Shown here: in pieces, positions 30,515 to 40,225 of the stretch
Layout of the letters: the number at the start of each line of letters is the position of its first letter
How positions within the stretch are numbered: position 1 is the stretch's first letter
Assembly: GCF_901764975.1 (NCBI RefSeq)
Contig: NZ_CABFKH010000002.1
Span: 62,001 to 126,000, forward strand
From: Actinobacillus indolicus
GTDB lineage: Bacteria; Pseudomonadota; Gammaproteobacteria; Enterobacterales; Pasteurellaceae
Reading direction: 5' to 3'
DNA: 64,000 nucleotides
Made by a program: the position numbers and the translations under genes
Notes under the pieces: model-generated
Told to the model about the DNA's origin: nothing
Seen by the model: only the letters and a program-made list of their open reading frames with translations
Database searches by the model: none

Positions 30515-30630
30515 TGTCGAAACACCTATGTGATAAGAAAAAATTAACACGTTTTGGGTAAACGTGACTGCGTGCCTATGATACGCCTTTTACACTTGAA
30601 AATAAATTGCTCTCAAATAAAAGGGGATTA

Positions 30631-30664
30631 AAAACGGACAAATAATATCTAGTTGTCCGCTTTT
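30631..30664 (-). terminator. Terminator of the PQQ-type dehydrogenase gene
   Basis: AAAACGGACAA / TTGTCCGCTTTT around an 11-nt loop; on the minus strand it ends in TTTTT. It lies about 75 bp after the dehydrogenase stop codon and upstream of ackA. Confidence 0.75.
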
Positions 30665-30737
30665 ATTTTTATTATTTAACATAATCTACGTTATGCGAAA
30701 TTTAAACATCAAAAATGAATCATCTCAACATGACAGA

Positions 30738-32168
30738 TTATTTTGCTTCAAACACTAAAATTGCACCTTTATTTGCCATTTCTTTGGTTGGTACGCTATC
30801 TTTACCCATGATGTAACCCGCACTGTCTGTTGCAACAAACACTTTACTGGTATCTGGGCTTACCAACACCATACGGTAACGGTTATCTGTACGGAAATGT
30901 GTGATCACTTCACCTTGGACTTGTTGTGCATTTGCATCTAATGGCATACGGTATAAAGTCCCTGTTTTTACCCCTGTAACTAATAATGAGTTTTGGAGGC
31001 TCTTAATTTTTCCATCTTTTGGATAATAGGCAATGCTTGTCGTAGCTACGGTTGGCCAACAAATATAGTCACCATTACATTTTGGATCGTTAAAATTATA
31101 GCTATTTGGCACGGTAAAGAAGGTTTTTAATGGCTCTTTGAAGTTATCTAATTCAGCATCCGTCTCTTTTTTGCGTTCCACTGTCACGCTTTTATCTACG
31201 GTCGTACCGTCATACATTGGTGCTTTTTCACAGTTTTCGACTTTAGAATAATTAACGTAGCTATATGCTTGATTATCTTGATAACCTGCAATATGTGGCC
31301 AACCATAGTTTCCGCCAGCTTCAACAGCATTCACTTCATCATCTGTGCCAGGGCCTTGATCCACGTTAAATAATTTATTTCCAACAAACACTAAACCTTG
31401 TGGATTACGGAAACCGTAGGCATAAACGTGGCTTTTAATGTTTTGAATACGTGGATTGTCTTCAGGAATTGAGCCATCTGCATTAATACGCAAGACTTTT
31501 CCACGATAATCTTCATAATTTTTAGCTGCAATATCTTCAACGGTTGGAATGTTTTGAGAACGAATTTCTTTACAACTATTGCCAAACTGGTTGTAACCGT
31601 TGTCGCCCAACGTAAGATACAGCTTGCCATCTTTGCCGAAAATTAAACGTCCTGCATTGTGATCATCACCCGCGGGTAATTTATCAAGAATCACCGTTTC
31701 ATCCGTAAGTTTTTGAGCTTGTGGATCATAGGTTAAACGTACAATTCGCCCAAAATCAGACTTATCGCCATTGGTTGATGAATAAGTGTAATAGGCATAA
31801 ACAAAATCTTCTTTGCTATTTTTTAAGAAATTTGGATGTAAAGCGAGCCCTAGAACACCTTGATGTGGCGGTGCGGCAAACGCCTGTTCAAAGGTATAAA
31901 GTACCTTATGTTCTGCGGTATTTGGATTGACAATCGAAATCTGTTTACCTTGACGTTCTGTCACCCAAATATTGCCATCTGCGCCCCAAACCATATCCCA
32001 AGGGTTATTGAGATTATCAATTAAAACAGAGGCTTTAAAAGCACTATCTTCAGTCACCACCGTTTTTACGGTTTCTACTTTAGTTGGTTCAGTCGGTTTT
32101 GCCACATTGTTTGCAAAAGCCACATTTAGCGTTAAACCAATCAATGTCGCCACTACTGTTTTTTTCAT
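30738..32168 (-). CDS. Periplasmic PQQ-type sugar dehydrogenase (GSDH family)
   Basis: 476-residue exported protein. Residues 1-19 form a Sec signal peptide ending VAFA-N. The rest is a six-bladed propeller of the soluble glucose/sorbosone dehydrogenase family. LDNPWDMVWGADGNIWVTER opens it, then HQGVLGLALHPNF, DDHNAGRLIFGKDGKLYLTLGD (with the catalytic-type His) and YAYGFRNPQGLVF. Family members oxidise aldose sugars in the periplasm using PQQ and calcium. Many bacteria that carry such genes lack PQQ synthesis, and none is visible here, so cofactor and substrate are unknown. Single-gene unit; a large AT-rich inverted repeat lies upstream. Confidence 0.82.
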   Translation of the reverse strand: MKKTVVATLIGLTLNVAFANNVAKPTEPTKVETVKTVVTEDSAFKASVLIDNLNNPWDMVWGADGNIWVTERQGKQISIVNPNTAEHKVLYTFEQAFAAPPHQGVLGLALHPNFLKNSKEDFVYAYYTYSSTNGDKSDFGRIVRLTYDPQAQKLTDETVILDKLPAGDDHNAGRLIFGKDGKLYLTLGDNGYNQFGNSCKEIRSQNIPTVEDIAAKNYEDYRGKVLRINADGSIPEDNPRIQNIKSHVYAYGFRNPQGLVFVGNKLFNVDQGPGTDDEVNAVEAGGNYGWPHIAGYQDNQAYSYVNYSKVENCEKAPMYDGTTVDKSVTVERKKETDAELDNFKEPLKTFFTVPNSYNFNDPKCNGDYICWPTVATTSIAYYPKDGKIKSLQNSLLVTGVKTGTLYRMPLDANAQQVQGEVITHFRTDNRYRMVLVSPDTSKVFVATDSAGYIMGKDSVPTKEMANKGAILVFEAK

Positions 32169-32327
32169 ACATTTTCCTTGTTAAGAGAATAAAAAATTAT
32201 TGCTGAATTGTAATAGAAAACCGCTATCAAAAAAATCCTTTCATCTAAAAGTGAAAATCTACAAGCGGTGAGTTTCATCCTATTTTTTGCAAAATATGGG
32301 TTAACTATTTGATAAATATATACTTTC

Positions 32328-32378
32328 TAATTATTAATCTTAACTTAATAAATTTAATTAAGTTAAAGTTAATAATTA
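32328..32378. repeat. 22-bp AT-rich inverted repeat upstream of the dehydrogenase gene
   Basis: The arms at 32328-32349 and 32357-32378 match at 20 of 22 positions around a 7-nt loop (core TTAACTTAAT / ATTAAGTTAA). There are no GC-rich segments and no T tract, so it does not look like a terminator; the rnd terminator lies separately at 32400-32424. It may be an operator or a cruciform-forming site for the gene starting at 32168. The remainder of 32169-32459 contains an uptake signal near 32260-32300 and no gene. Confidence 0.75.
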
Positions 32379-32399
32379 AAATACCTAAATTTAGGCAAT

Positions 32400-32424
32400 A
32401 AAAAAAGGCGCTATACAGCACCTT
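32400..32424 (-). terminator. Terminator of rnd
   Basis: AAGGCGCT / AGCACCTT with a 4-nt loop; on the minus strand TTTTTTT follows. It lies 36 bp beyond the rnd stop codon. Confidence 0.75.
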
Positions 32425-32459
32425 CAATCATTTTCATTACATTGTCACGTTTTAATTGA

Positions 32460-33581
32460 TTACTCAAAACAACTCTCTAACAGTTGTTTTCCGTACTCTG
32501 CTCTCCACCCTTTTAATAATTCGGGCAATTTTTCAGTACTCTGCCCTTTTCTATACCACGTAAAAAGCTGATTTAACTGACGTTTACTTGCTAATAGTTC
32601 CACAGCTAAATCATCAGGTTGAATTTCGCTGAGTTTCTGTTGTAATTTTTTTAACATCTGTTTATAGCCAGGTTCATCCATAATTCGAGAAATGGGTGTA
32701 GGATAATGTTCAGGCAATACCGCTTTACCTTGCTCCACAAGCCATAATAGCTTTTTACCATGAATACGCACTTCATTTGGATGCATAAATTCAAGCAAGC
32801 TTGATGTATGCTTAGGTTGCTGTTTGGCAATTTGCCATAGATTTTGTTCTTTAATAATGAAATTTAACGCCAAATCTCGCTTTTCTGCTTCTTCCACACG
32901 CCATTTTGCGAGTATTTGTAATACGGCTAACTGCTGTGGATTTAACTGCCATGCCAAGCCAATTTCTTTATAGGCTTTATTGGGATCTAAGACCATTTGT
33001 CGTTTTTCAAGCAATGCATTACATTCTTGTTTAACAGCATTTTGCCAAGGTGTTTTGGCTAAATCTTCCGCTAAGGCGTGATAAATCGGCAACAAATAAT
33101 AAACATCTGCACTCGCATATTGGCATTGTACTTCCGTTAATGGACGAATCAGCCAATCGGTTCTGGATGCACCTTTATCTAATTCAAGGTTGAGATAATG
33201 TAAGACTAATTTTGCAAAACCCACAGACTGCCCTAGCCCAATAAATCCAGCCATAATTTGCGTATCTAACATCGGCTGTGGAAGTTGCTTAAAATAGTGT
33301 TGAAAGACTTCTAAATCTTCACTACACGCATGTAGCACCTTCATCACCTTTGTCTCAGCTAATAAGGCGATAAAAGGCGAAAAATCGCTAATCACAAGCG
33401 GGTCGATCAGGCAAATATTTTGCCCATCAAACAGTTGAATTAACCCTAATTTAGGATAATAGGTGCGAGTTCTAATAAATTCCGTATCTAATGCGACAAC
33501 AGTCTGCTTCATGGCATGGTGACAAATTTCTGCTAACTGTTCATTGTTTTCAATCCAACGATAATTTATCTGTTCGTTCAT
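32460..33581 (-). CDS. rnd: Ribonuclease D
   Basis: 373-residue 3'-5' exoribonuclease that trims tRNA and other stable RNA precursors, the length of E. coli RNase D (375). DEDDy nuclease motifs are visible: LDTEFIRTRTY (Asp32, Glu34), HACSEDLEVF near 94, and YASADVYYLLPIY near 150. The C-terminal HRDC domains follow from about 205 (LAVLQILAKWRVEEAEKRDL). It stands alone and is divergent from the ROK-type regulator. Confidence 0.95.
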   Translation of the reverse strand: MNEQINYRWIENNEQLAEICHHAMKQTVVALDTEFIRTRTYYPKLGLIQLFDGQNICLIDPLVISDFSPFIALLAETKVMKVLHACSEDLEVFQHYFKQLPQPMLDTQIMAGFIGLGQSVGFAKLVLHYLNLELDKGASRTDWLIRPLTEVQCQYASADVYYLLPIYHALAEDLAKTPWQNAVKQECNALLEKRQMVLDPNKAYKEIGLAWQLNPQQLAVLQILAKWRVEEAEKRDLALNFIIKEQNLWQIAKQQPKHTSSLLEFMHPNEVRIHGKKLLWLVEQGKAVLPEHYPTPISRIMDEPGYKQMLKKLQQKLSEIQPDDLAVELLASKRQLNQLFTWYRKGQSTEKLPELLKGWRAEYGKQLLESCFE

Positions 33582-33755
33582 AAAAAATGTACCTTAAACT
33601 TCAGGGTTGATTGATTCTCAAGCATTTTCTTCAAAAAATAAAATAATTTTGTGAGCTCATTCGCATAATTGAATGAAAGGATTTGCTATTTTATGTCAAG
33701 ATTGCAAAATAAATAAATTATCTTATGGAGTAAAAAGAGACTAAGGAATTAGGCT

Positions 33756-34961
33756 ATGAAAACCACATCTTATGATTATAAATATCAGCATTTAGGAACA
33801 GTTTACCGCTTAATTGAGCAATTTGAACTCATTTCACGCACAGATCTTGCAAAACTATCTGGCTTTGCACCTGCATCCATGACAGTCTTAACCAAGACAT
33901 TAATTGATAATAAATTTATCTTAGAAAGAACATCGCAAAATCTACCTTCTCGTGGCAGACCCGCCGTGGGGCTCGCCGTATCCCCTTTTTATTGGCATTA
34001 TCTCTGTCTAACGATTGCGACAAATAAATTGTCTGTAACCTTATGCGATTTAAGCGGAAAACTGATTCAACTATGTGATTATCCTATTACTCAAGAAGAA
34101 TACTCAAATTTAGATGACTATATTCTCTCTAGTTTACAACATTTTGCCACGCAAATTGATATTGAACAGAAGAATTTATTCGCCATTTCTGTCAGTGTTG
34201 TCGGAAAAATAGATGCAACTCGACGCATCATTACGCAATTAGGACAGCACCTTATCCATTGCCCGATTGTAGATCGATTAGCCACACGCTTTTCTCAGCC
34301 AATTTTACTCAATGAACATTTCCAACTTTGGTTTTTAGCAGAATCTGCTTTAGGTAGCCTAATTAGCAACGACAATGTGATTTTCTTACAATTAGATGAT
34401 ACGGTGAATCTTAGCGTATTGCTTAAAGGCGCTCTACTCCATCAAGATGAACATAAAAGAATGAGCGTAGATAAAATGATTATGCCGAAATTTAGCTCGT
34501 TAAGCGATGAAATTGCAGAAGGGTTAAATGATGTGGAACGCTATCAATTAGCAAACCAAGTGACATTCCCTGCGCTTATTTCATTAATAGATCGCTATTT
34601 ACCCAATAAATTTACCACAACACAAGATAAAATCGCTTGGTTCTGTGAGCAAGTTGAGCAAGAAAATGATAAAGCCAACCCAATTCTTGAACATATCACC
34701 GATAACTTAGCCTATATGCTCATGAATTTGGTCAATATTTTCTCAACAGAAAAAATTATGCTCAACTCACCACTACTTCGCATTAAACAGCCTTTATTTG
34801 AGCAAATTCAAGCGAAGCTAAAACAAAACTTACTGCTAAGTGACTTAAACATCGATCTCGTCACAAGCCAATATGATTGGGATAGTACAATTATTCCATC
34901 TATTGCGATTAAGTTAGGTATTTATGAAGGAACATTATTGAAAGGAACGATTGAGTTTTAA
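33756..34961 (+). CDS. ROK-family transcriptional regulator (Mlc/NagC-like) lacking the zinc motif
   Basis: 401-residue protein with an N-terminal winged helix-turn-helix (ISRTDLAKLSGFAPASMTVLTKTLI, about 27-51) and a C-terminal ROK sugar-kinase-like domain. It resembles Mlc and NagC in layout. However, the Cys-rich zinc signature (CxCGxxGC) is absent: that region reads MIMPKFSSLSDEIAEG with no Cys. The glycine-rich turn preceding it (VGAGVI in Mlc) is replaced by DDTVNLSVLL. Ligand binding is therefore likely lost or changed, while DNA binding looks intact. The regulated genes cannot be told from context, since neighbours are rnd and argA. Gene intact, with its own terminator. Confidence 0.8.
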   Translation: MKTTSYDYKYQHLGTVYRLIEQFELISRTDLAKLSGFAPASMTVLTKTLIDNKFILERTSQNLPSRGRPAVGLAVSPFYWHYLCLTIATNKLSVTLCDLSGKLIQLCDYPITQEEYSNLDDYILSSLQHFATQIDIEQKNLFAISVSVVGKIDATRRIITQLGQHLIHCPIVDRLATRFSQPILLNEHFQLWFLAESALGSLISNDNVIFLQLDDTVNLSVLLKGALLHQDEHKRMSVDKMIMPKFSSLSDEIAEGLNDVERYQLANQVTFPALISLIDRYLPNKFTTTQDKIAWFCEQVEQENDKANPILEHITDNLAYMLMNLVNIFSTEKIMLNSPLLRIKQPLFEQIQAKLKQNLLLSDLNIDLVTSQYDWDSTIIPSIAIKLGIYEGTLLKGTIEF

Positions 34962-34962
34962 G

Positions 34963-34992
34963 AAAATAGCACGAAATTATCGTGCTATTTTT
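34963..34992 (+). terminator. Terminator of the ROK regulator gene
   Basis: AAATAGCACGA / TCGTGCTATTT with a short loop and a trailing T run. Beyond it, at 34994-35049, an uptake signal (ACAAGCGGTGAGTTT) faces another (AAACCCACCGCTTGT), forming a larger weak stem that may end argA on the minus strand. Confidence 0.88.
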
Positions 34993-35056
34993 ACAAGCGG
35001 TGAGTTTGAGAGATTTTTTTGCAAAAAATTTTCCTAAACCCACCGCTTGTTTATCA

Positions 35057-36364
35057 TCAAAGCTTCTGTATAAGCACTTTAGATTTACGTTGATAGTTAT
35101 AATTTTCTCGTTTGTATTTTGGTAAGTCTTCCACTTCCGCTAATTCAAAGCCACGTTCTTGAAACCATTGTGTTGTTCTAGTGGTAAGGATAAATAATTT
35201 TTCTATCCCCATTTTCCTTGCACGTTTTTGAATTTCGACCAATAACACATCTCCACGCGAAGAATCTCGATAATCAGGGTGCACGGCAACACACGCCATT
35301 TCTGCCATTTTTTCATCCAAATAAGGATTCAGAGCCGCACAGGCAATCACAACACCATCTCGTTCGATAATGGTATAGTGATCGATTTCCATCTCAATTT
35401 GTTCACGTGAACGTTTAACCAAAATACCCTGTTGCTCTAATGGGTGAATTAATTCTAGCAATCCAGGAATATCTTGCACGGTTGCAATGCGAATATCTTC
35501 TGAGTTCTCCATAGAAAGCTGAGTACCAATACCGTCACGAGAGAATAACTCTTGTAGGAGTGAGCCATCTTCTTGATAGCTGATTAAATGGGCTCGTTTT
35601 ACCCCTGCTCGACAGACATCAATCGCAGCTTGTAAAAAGCGAGCTTTAGCAGAATGATACTGCCCATTATCTATCAAATTGACTAAATGACGTTTGGCTT
35701 CTTCAGGGGATAAATCGGCTAACACTTGCCCCTGCTCATCAATTACACCTTGTTCATTACAGAACCCAATCAATTTATCGGCTTTAAGCTTGATTGCCAC
35801 TTGCGTTGCAATTTCTTCAAAGGGCAAATTGAACATTTCACCTGTGACCGATGGTGCGACCGGCCCTAATAACACAATAGAATGTCGCTCTAATTGTTGT
35901 TTAATACTCTCAATATTGACACGGCGTACTTTACCGCTGAGTGCATAATCTACTCCATCAATCACCCCCAACGGTTGCGCTAAAATCATATTGCCGCTAA
36001 CAATATTAATCACAGGCGCATTTGGTGAACGTAACGATAAGCGAGCAAAGAGATCGTAGTGAACTTTCCCGACCGCTTGTTTGACAATATCAAAGGATTG
36101 GGCGTTTGTAATACGAATATTATTATAATAAGTTGAAGACAACTGGTTTTGCTCAAGGAGCTGATTAATTTGAGGCCTTGCTCCAAAAACAATCACAAGC
36201 TTAATATTTAAACTATGTAATAAGCTGATGTCATTGATAATGTTAATAAAATTCTGACTTTCTAATACTTCACCATCTAACATAATCACAAATGTTTTAT
36301 TATTATGTAAGTTGACGTAAGGTGTTGATTGTCTAAACCATTGAACTAATTGTGTGTTGCGCAT
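35057..36364 (-). CDS. argA: N-acetylglutamate synthase
   Basis: 435-residue enzyme of the first step of arginine synthesis, acetylating glutamate with acetyl-CoA. Residues 1-280 form an amino-acid-kinase-like regulatory domain ([30 protein letters not shown]), which in the family binds arginine for feedback inhibition. Residues about 290-435 form a GNAT acetyltransferase domain ([20 protein letters not shown]). Length matches E. coli ArgA (443). Monocistronic here. Confidence 0.95.
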   Translation of the reverse strand: MRNTQLVQWFRQSTPYVNLHNNKTFVIMLDGEVLESQNFINIINDISLLHSLNIKLVIVFGARPQINQLLEQNQLSSTYYNNIRITNAQSFDIVKQAVGKVHYDLFARLSLRSPNAPVINIVSGNMILAQPLGVIDGVDYALSGKVRRVNIESIKQQLERHSIVLLGPVAPSVTGEMFNLPFEEIATQVAIKLKADKLIGFCNEQGVIDEQGQVLADLSPEEAKRHLVNLIDNGQYHSAKARFLQAAIDVCRAGVKRAHLISYQEDGSLLQELFSRDGIGTQLSMENSEDIRIATVQDIPGLLELIHPLEQQGILVKRSREQIEMEIDHYTIIERDGVVIACAALNPYLDEKMAEMACVAVHPDYRDSSRGDVLLVEIQKRARKMGIEKLFILTTRTTQWFQERGFELAEVEDLPKYKRENYNYQRKSKVLIQKL

Positions 36365-36531
36365 ATTTTTCCTGTGATAGATGAAGAGAGTGAAATATGT
36401 CGATATTTTTATGATTATTAGCTTAAAAGCCTAGATTGGATATTAATAGATAAGTTTGCCTTTATGCAAATAAAAGAAATGAATTTAAAAAGAAAATCTA
36501 CCTAGATAATTGTTAACTGCTTGTTAGTAAT

Positions 36532-36581
36532 AAAAAATCTGCACCTTGATGAGTGGTTTAACCACTTTTAAAGGTGCAGAT
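36532..36581 (-). terminator. Terminator of the pyruvate dehydrogenase operon
   Basis: ATCTGCACCTT and AAGGTGCAGAT form a perfect 11-bp stem. An inner AGTGGTT/AACCACT hairpin sits in its loop. On the minus strand TTTTTT follows, 34 bp after the lpdA stop codon. Confidence 0.9.
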
Positions 36582-36614
36582 AATCGAATTAGAAATTTTT
36601 CTTATTCAGAAAAA

Positions 36615-38039
36615 TTATTTTTTCTTCGCTTTTGGATTTGGAAGGTCTGTAATAGAACCTTCAAATACTTCTGCTGCAAGACCCACAGACTCGTGTAAGG
36701 TTGGGTGAGCGTGGATTGTTAATGCGATATCTTCCGCATCACAGCCCATTTCAATCGCTAAACCGATTTCACCTAACAATTCACCGCCGTTAGTACCTAC
36801 AATCGCACCACCGAGTAAACGATGTGTATCTTTATCGAAGATTAATTTCGTCATACCGTCAGAGCATTCAGACGCAATCGCACGACCTGACGCTGCCCAA
36901 GGGAATTTCGCGACTTCGTAATTTAAGCCTTCTTGTTTACACTCTTTCTCCGTTTTACCTACCCAAGCTACTTCCGGCTCAGTATAAGCGATAGATGGGA
37001 TCACTTTTGGATCGAAGTAGTGTTTTTGTCCTGCAATCACTTCTGCTGCAACGTGACCTTCGTGAACACCTTTGTGTGCTAACATTGGCTGACCCACGAT
37101 GTCGCCGATAGCGAAGATGTGTGGTACGTTGGTACGCATTTGTTTATCCACAGCGATAAAGCCACGTTCATCAACATTCACGCCTGCTTTGCCTGCATCT
37201 AATAGTTTGCCGTTCGGCACACGACCGATTGCCACTAATACGGCATCATAACGTTTGGTGTCGTTGCACGCTTTGCCTTCCATTGAAACATAAATACCGT
37301 CATCTTTTGCTTCAACGGCAGTTACTTTGGTTTCAAGCATTAATTTGAATTTCTTCTCAATGCGTTTAGTGAAGATAGCGACAACGTCTTTATCCGCTGC
37401 TGGAATCACTTGGTCGAACATTTCAACCACTTCCACTTCTGAACCTAATGCTTCATATACGGTACCCATTTCTAAACCGATGATACCACCGCCCATAATG
37501 AGTAATTTTTTCGGAATCTCTTTTAATTTAAGCGCATCCGTTGAATCCCAAATACGTGGGTCGTCATGTGGAATAAATGGAAGTTGAATAGGACGAGAAC
37601 CTGCCGCAATAATGGCATTATCAAATTTAATGGTAGTTGGATTACCATCACGGTCACGTGCGACTAATGTGTTTGGATCAGCAAATGTTGCTTGGCCTTC
37701 AACAACAGTCACTTTACGTGCTTTTGCCATACCCGCTAAACCGCCTGTTAATTTTGCGACAACCGCTTCTTTACCTGCACGGACTTTGTCTAAATCAATC
37801 GTTGGTTCACCAAATGTAATACCGTTATGCTCTGCGTGTTTTGCTTCTTCTAATACTTTTGCTACGTGAAGTAATGCTTTAGATGGGATACAACCAACGT
37901 TTAAACACACACCGCCAAGGGTTGAATAACGTTCAACTAAGACTGTTTCTAAGCCTAAGTCTGCGCAACGGAATGCTGCGGAGTAGCCTGCTGGGCCTGC
38001 ACCAAGTACTACGACCTGGGTTTTAATTTCTTTGCTCAT
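36615..38039 (-). CDS. lpdA: Dihydrolipoamide dehydrogenase (E3)
   Basis: 474-residue FAD flavoprotein that reoxidises the lipoyl groups of the 2-oxoacid dehydrogenase complexes, the length of E. coli Lpd. FAD-binding VVVLGAGPAGYSAAFRCADLG, redox-active disulfide GGVCLNVGCIPSKALL (about 43-58), NAD-binding IMGGGIIGLEMG, and C-terminal His-Glu pair in HAHPTLHESV. Third gene of the aceE-aceF-lpdA cluster. The 150-bp gap from aceF contains an uptake-signal pair (38137-38182) that could attenuate or reset expression. Confidence 0.97.
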   Translation of the reverse strand: MSKEIKTQVVVLGAGPAGYSAAFRCADLGLETVLVERYSTLGGVCLNVGCIPSKALLHVAKVLEEAKHAEHNGITFGEPTIDLDKVRAGKEAVVAKLTGGLAGMAKARKVTVVEGQATFADPNTLVARDRDGNPTTIKFDNAIIAAGSRPIQLPFIPHDDPRIWDSTDALKLKEIPKKLLIMGGGIIGLEMGTVYEALGSEVEVVEMFDQVIPAADKDVVAIFTKRIEKKFKLMLETKVTAVEAKDDGIYVSMEGKACNDTKRYDAVLVAIGRVPNGKLLDAGKAGVNVDERGFIAVDKQMRTNVPHIFAIGDIVGQPMLAHKGVHEGHVAAEVIAGQKHYFDPKVIPSIAYTEPEVAWVGKTEKECKQEGLNYEVAKFPWAASGRAIASECSDGMTKLIFDKDTHRLLGGAIVGTNGGELLGEIGLAIEMGCDAEDIALTIHAHPTLHESVGLAAEVFEGSITDLPNPKAKKK

Positions 38040-38136
38040 GTTTACCTCTGGGTTCGCATTTGTTATAGACTTGTTAATTTTGCTATTGTAGCGTTTTTTG
38101 CCTATTTACGATGCGACTAAGATCACAGAATTAAGA

Positions 38137-38182
38137 ACAAGCGGTAGGATTTGCAAATTTTTTTACAAATCTCACCGCTTGT
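38137..38182 (-). terminator. Uptake-signal pair between aceF and lpdA
   Basis: ACAAGCGGTAGGATTTG and CAAATCTCACCGCTTGT form a stem interrupted by a 3-nt mismatch around a T-rich loop. It has no proper T tract after it, so it would be a weak terminator or attenuator between the E2 and E3 genes. Confidence 0.5.
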
Positions 38183-38189
38183 ATGCCAA

Positions 38190-40094
38190 TTACATTACTA
38201 AACGACGGATATCCGCAAGTACACCATTGATGTAGCTTAAGAAACGAGCACCATCAGCACCATCGATCACACGGTGGTCGAAAGATAATGATAACGGAAG
38301 CATTAAGCGTGGCTCAAACTCTTTACCGTTCCATTGTGGCATCATTTCTGATTTCGATACGCCTAAAATTGCCACTTCAGGTGCATTCACGATTGGTGTG
38401 AAGTGGGTTGTACCGATACCGCCTAAACTTGAAATAGTGAAGCAACCGCCTTGCATATCTGCAGCAGTCAATTTACCGTCACGCGCTTTCTTGGACACTT
38501 CCATTAATTCACGAGAAAGTTCAACAATGCCTTTCTTGTTCACATTTTTAAATACAGGAACAACTAAGCCGTTTGGTGTATCTACCGCGACGCCGATGTT
38601 AATGTATTTCTTAAGGGTAAGTTTTTGACCGTCTTCAGAAATTGAGCTGTTGAAACGAGGGAAGGCTTCTAAAGCTTTCGCTACCGCTTTCATAATGAAT
38701 ACCACAGGCGTGATCTTCACATCTAATTTTTGTTTCTCAGCCAGTTTGTTTTGTTCTTTACGGAAGTTCTCTAAATCAGTGATGTCCGTACGGTCAAAGT
38801 GTGTAACGTGTGGAATCATCACCCAGTTACGATGTAAGTTTGCACCTGAGATCTTATTGATACGGCTTAATTCCACTTCTTCAATTTCACCAAATTTGCT
38901 GAAATCGACTTTCGGCCACGGTAATAAGCCTAAACCTGCACCGTTCGCTACGCCATTGCCTGCCGCTGCTGGAGCTTTACCTGCTTTCACATCTTCAAAG
39001 ACTTGAACCGCAGTTTTCACATAGGCTTGAATATCTTCTTTAACGATACGACCTTTGCGACCTGTACCTTTAATACGATCTAAGTTTACGCCAAACTCAC
39101 GCGCTAAACGACGAATTACCGGTGTTGCGTGTGCATATACCGCACTTGCAACTACTTGTTCTTGACTTAAACCAGATACATTACCTGACTGTGCTGGCGC
39201 TGCTGCAACCGGTGCAGGTGCTGCCGCTGCTTGTGGTGCTGGAGCAGATGCTACTGGAGCTGCACCTGCAACTTCAAATTTCATAATCAATGAGCCAGTT
39301 GAAACTTTATCGCCTACTTTCACTAAAATTTCTTTTACCACGCCTGCGATTGGTGCTGGCACTTCCATAGACGCTTTGTCGCCTTCTACGTTGATGATAG
39401 ATTGATCAACAGCAACAGTATCACCTACTTTCACCATAATTTCAGTCACGTTGACTTCATCGCCACCGATATCTGGTACATTCACTTCTTTGATCGCTGA
39501 ACCACTCGCTTGTGGAGCTGGTGCTGCTGCAACAGGTGCTTGAGCCGTTGCTGGTGCTGCACCTGCAACTTCAAAACGCATAACTAATTTGCCTGTTGAC
39601 ACTTTATCGCCAACATTGATTAAAATCTCTTTCACCACGCCTGCGACCGGTGCAGGCACTTCCATAGAGGCTTTGTCGCCTTCTACGTTAATGATTGATT
39701 GATCAACAGCAACGGTATCGCCCACTTTCACCATAATTTCAGTCACGTTAACTTCATCGCCACCGATATCTGGTACATTCACATCAACAACCGCGCTTGC
39801 TGTCGGTGCTGCCGCTGGAGCTGGTGCAGCTTCTGCGACCGCTTGTGGTGCTGGTGCCGAACCTGCTGCTTCTAAGACTAACATTGGTGAACCTGTGGTC
39901 ACTTTATCGCCCACTTTCACTAAAACTTCTTTTACCACACCTGCTTCTGGTGCTGGTACTTCCATAGAGGCTTTGTCGCCCTCTACATTGATAATAGATT
40001 GGTCAACAGCAATAGTATCGCCCACTTTGACCATCACTTCGGTTACGGTAACTTCATCACCACCGATATCTGGAACTTGAATTTGTTTTGACAT
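38190..40094 (-). CDS. aceF: Pyruvate dehydrogenase dihydrolipoyllysine acetyltransferase (E2), three lipoyl domains
   Basis: 634-residue core of the pyruvate dehydrogenase complex. Three lipoyl domains lie in tandem (about 2-75, 108-182, 210-285), each with the lipoylated Lys in [13 protein letters not shown]. They are joined by Ala/Pro-rich flexible linkers. A peripheral-subunit-binding domain follows ([17 protein letters not shown], about 330-365), then the catalytic domain with [17 protein letters not shown] near the C-terminus. E. coli AceF (630) also has three lipoyl domains. The three lipoyl coding stretches are highly similar at the DNA level, so recombination between them could change domain number. 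Confidence 0.97.
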   Translation of the reverse strand: MSKQIQVPDIGGDEVTVTEVMVKVGDTIAVDQSIINVEGDKASMEVPAPEAGVVKEVLVKVGDKVTTGSPMLVLEAAGSAPAPQAVAEAAPAPAAAPTASAVVDVNVPDIGGDEVNVTEIMVKVGDTVAVDQSIINVEGDKASMEVPAPVAGVVKEILINVGDKVSTGKLVMRFEVAGAAPATAQAPVAAAPAPQASGSAIKEVNVPDIGGDEVNVTEIMVKVGDTVAVDQSIINVEGDKASMEVPAPIAGVVKEILVKVGDKVSTGSLIMKFEVAGAAPVASAPAPQAAAAPAPVAAAPAQSGNVSGLSQEQVVASAVYAHATPVIRRLAREFGVNLDRIKGTGRKGRIVKEDIQAYVKTAVQVFEDVKAGKAPAAAGNGVANGAGLGLLPWPKVDFSKFGEIEEVELSRINKISGANLHRNWVMIPHVTHFDRTDITDLENFRKEQNKLAEKQKLDVKITPVVFIMKAVAKALEAFPRFNSSISEDGQKLTLKKYINIGVAVDTPNGLVVPVFKNVNKKGIVELSRELMEVSKKARDGKLTAADMQGGCFTISSLGGIGTTHFTPIVNAPEVAILGVSKSEMMPQWNGKEFEPRLMLPLSLSFDHRVIDGADGARFLSYINGVLADIRRLVM

Positions 40095-40118
40095 TTTTGT
40101 AATCCTTCTTGTAAACGA

Positions 40119-40190
40119 ACAGGGATAAGCCCTGTCCCTACAAATTACGTTTTAAATTTTGTAGGGGTGGTGGGGTTTGTCCCCACCCGA
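40119..40190. repeat. Twin-hairpin intergenic element between aceE and aceF
   Basis: Two hairpins back to back: CAGGG-ataag-CCCTG followed by CCCTAC, a 16-bp AT-rich spacer, then GTAGGGG and GGTGGGG-tttgt-CCCCACC. The inner CCCTAC...GTAGGG pair makes a third stem. The GTAGGG/CCCTAC ends are shared with the elements at 44756-44825 and 55040-55115, but here the two halves are turned inside out. Probably a REP-like dispersed repeat; it could also adjust aceF expression. Confidence 0.7.
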
Positions 40191-40225
40191 TTTTGTAAAA
40201 TTTTATGAAAATCTTACCGCTTGCA

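Noticed and set aside
38190-40094. Frameshift or fusion in aceF because of the repeated domains
   Set aside because: Three lipoyl domains and full length match the E. coli enzyme, and the reading frame is continuous.
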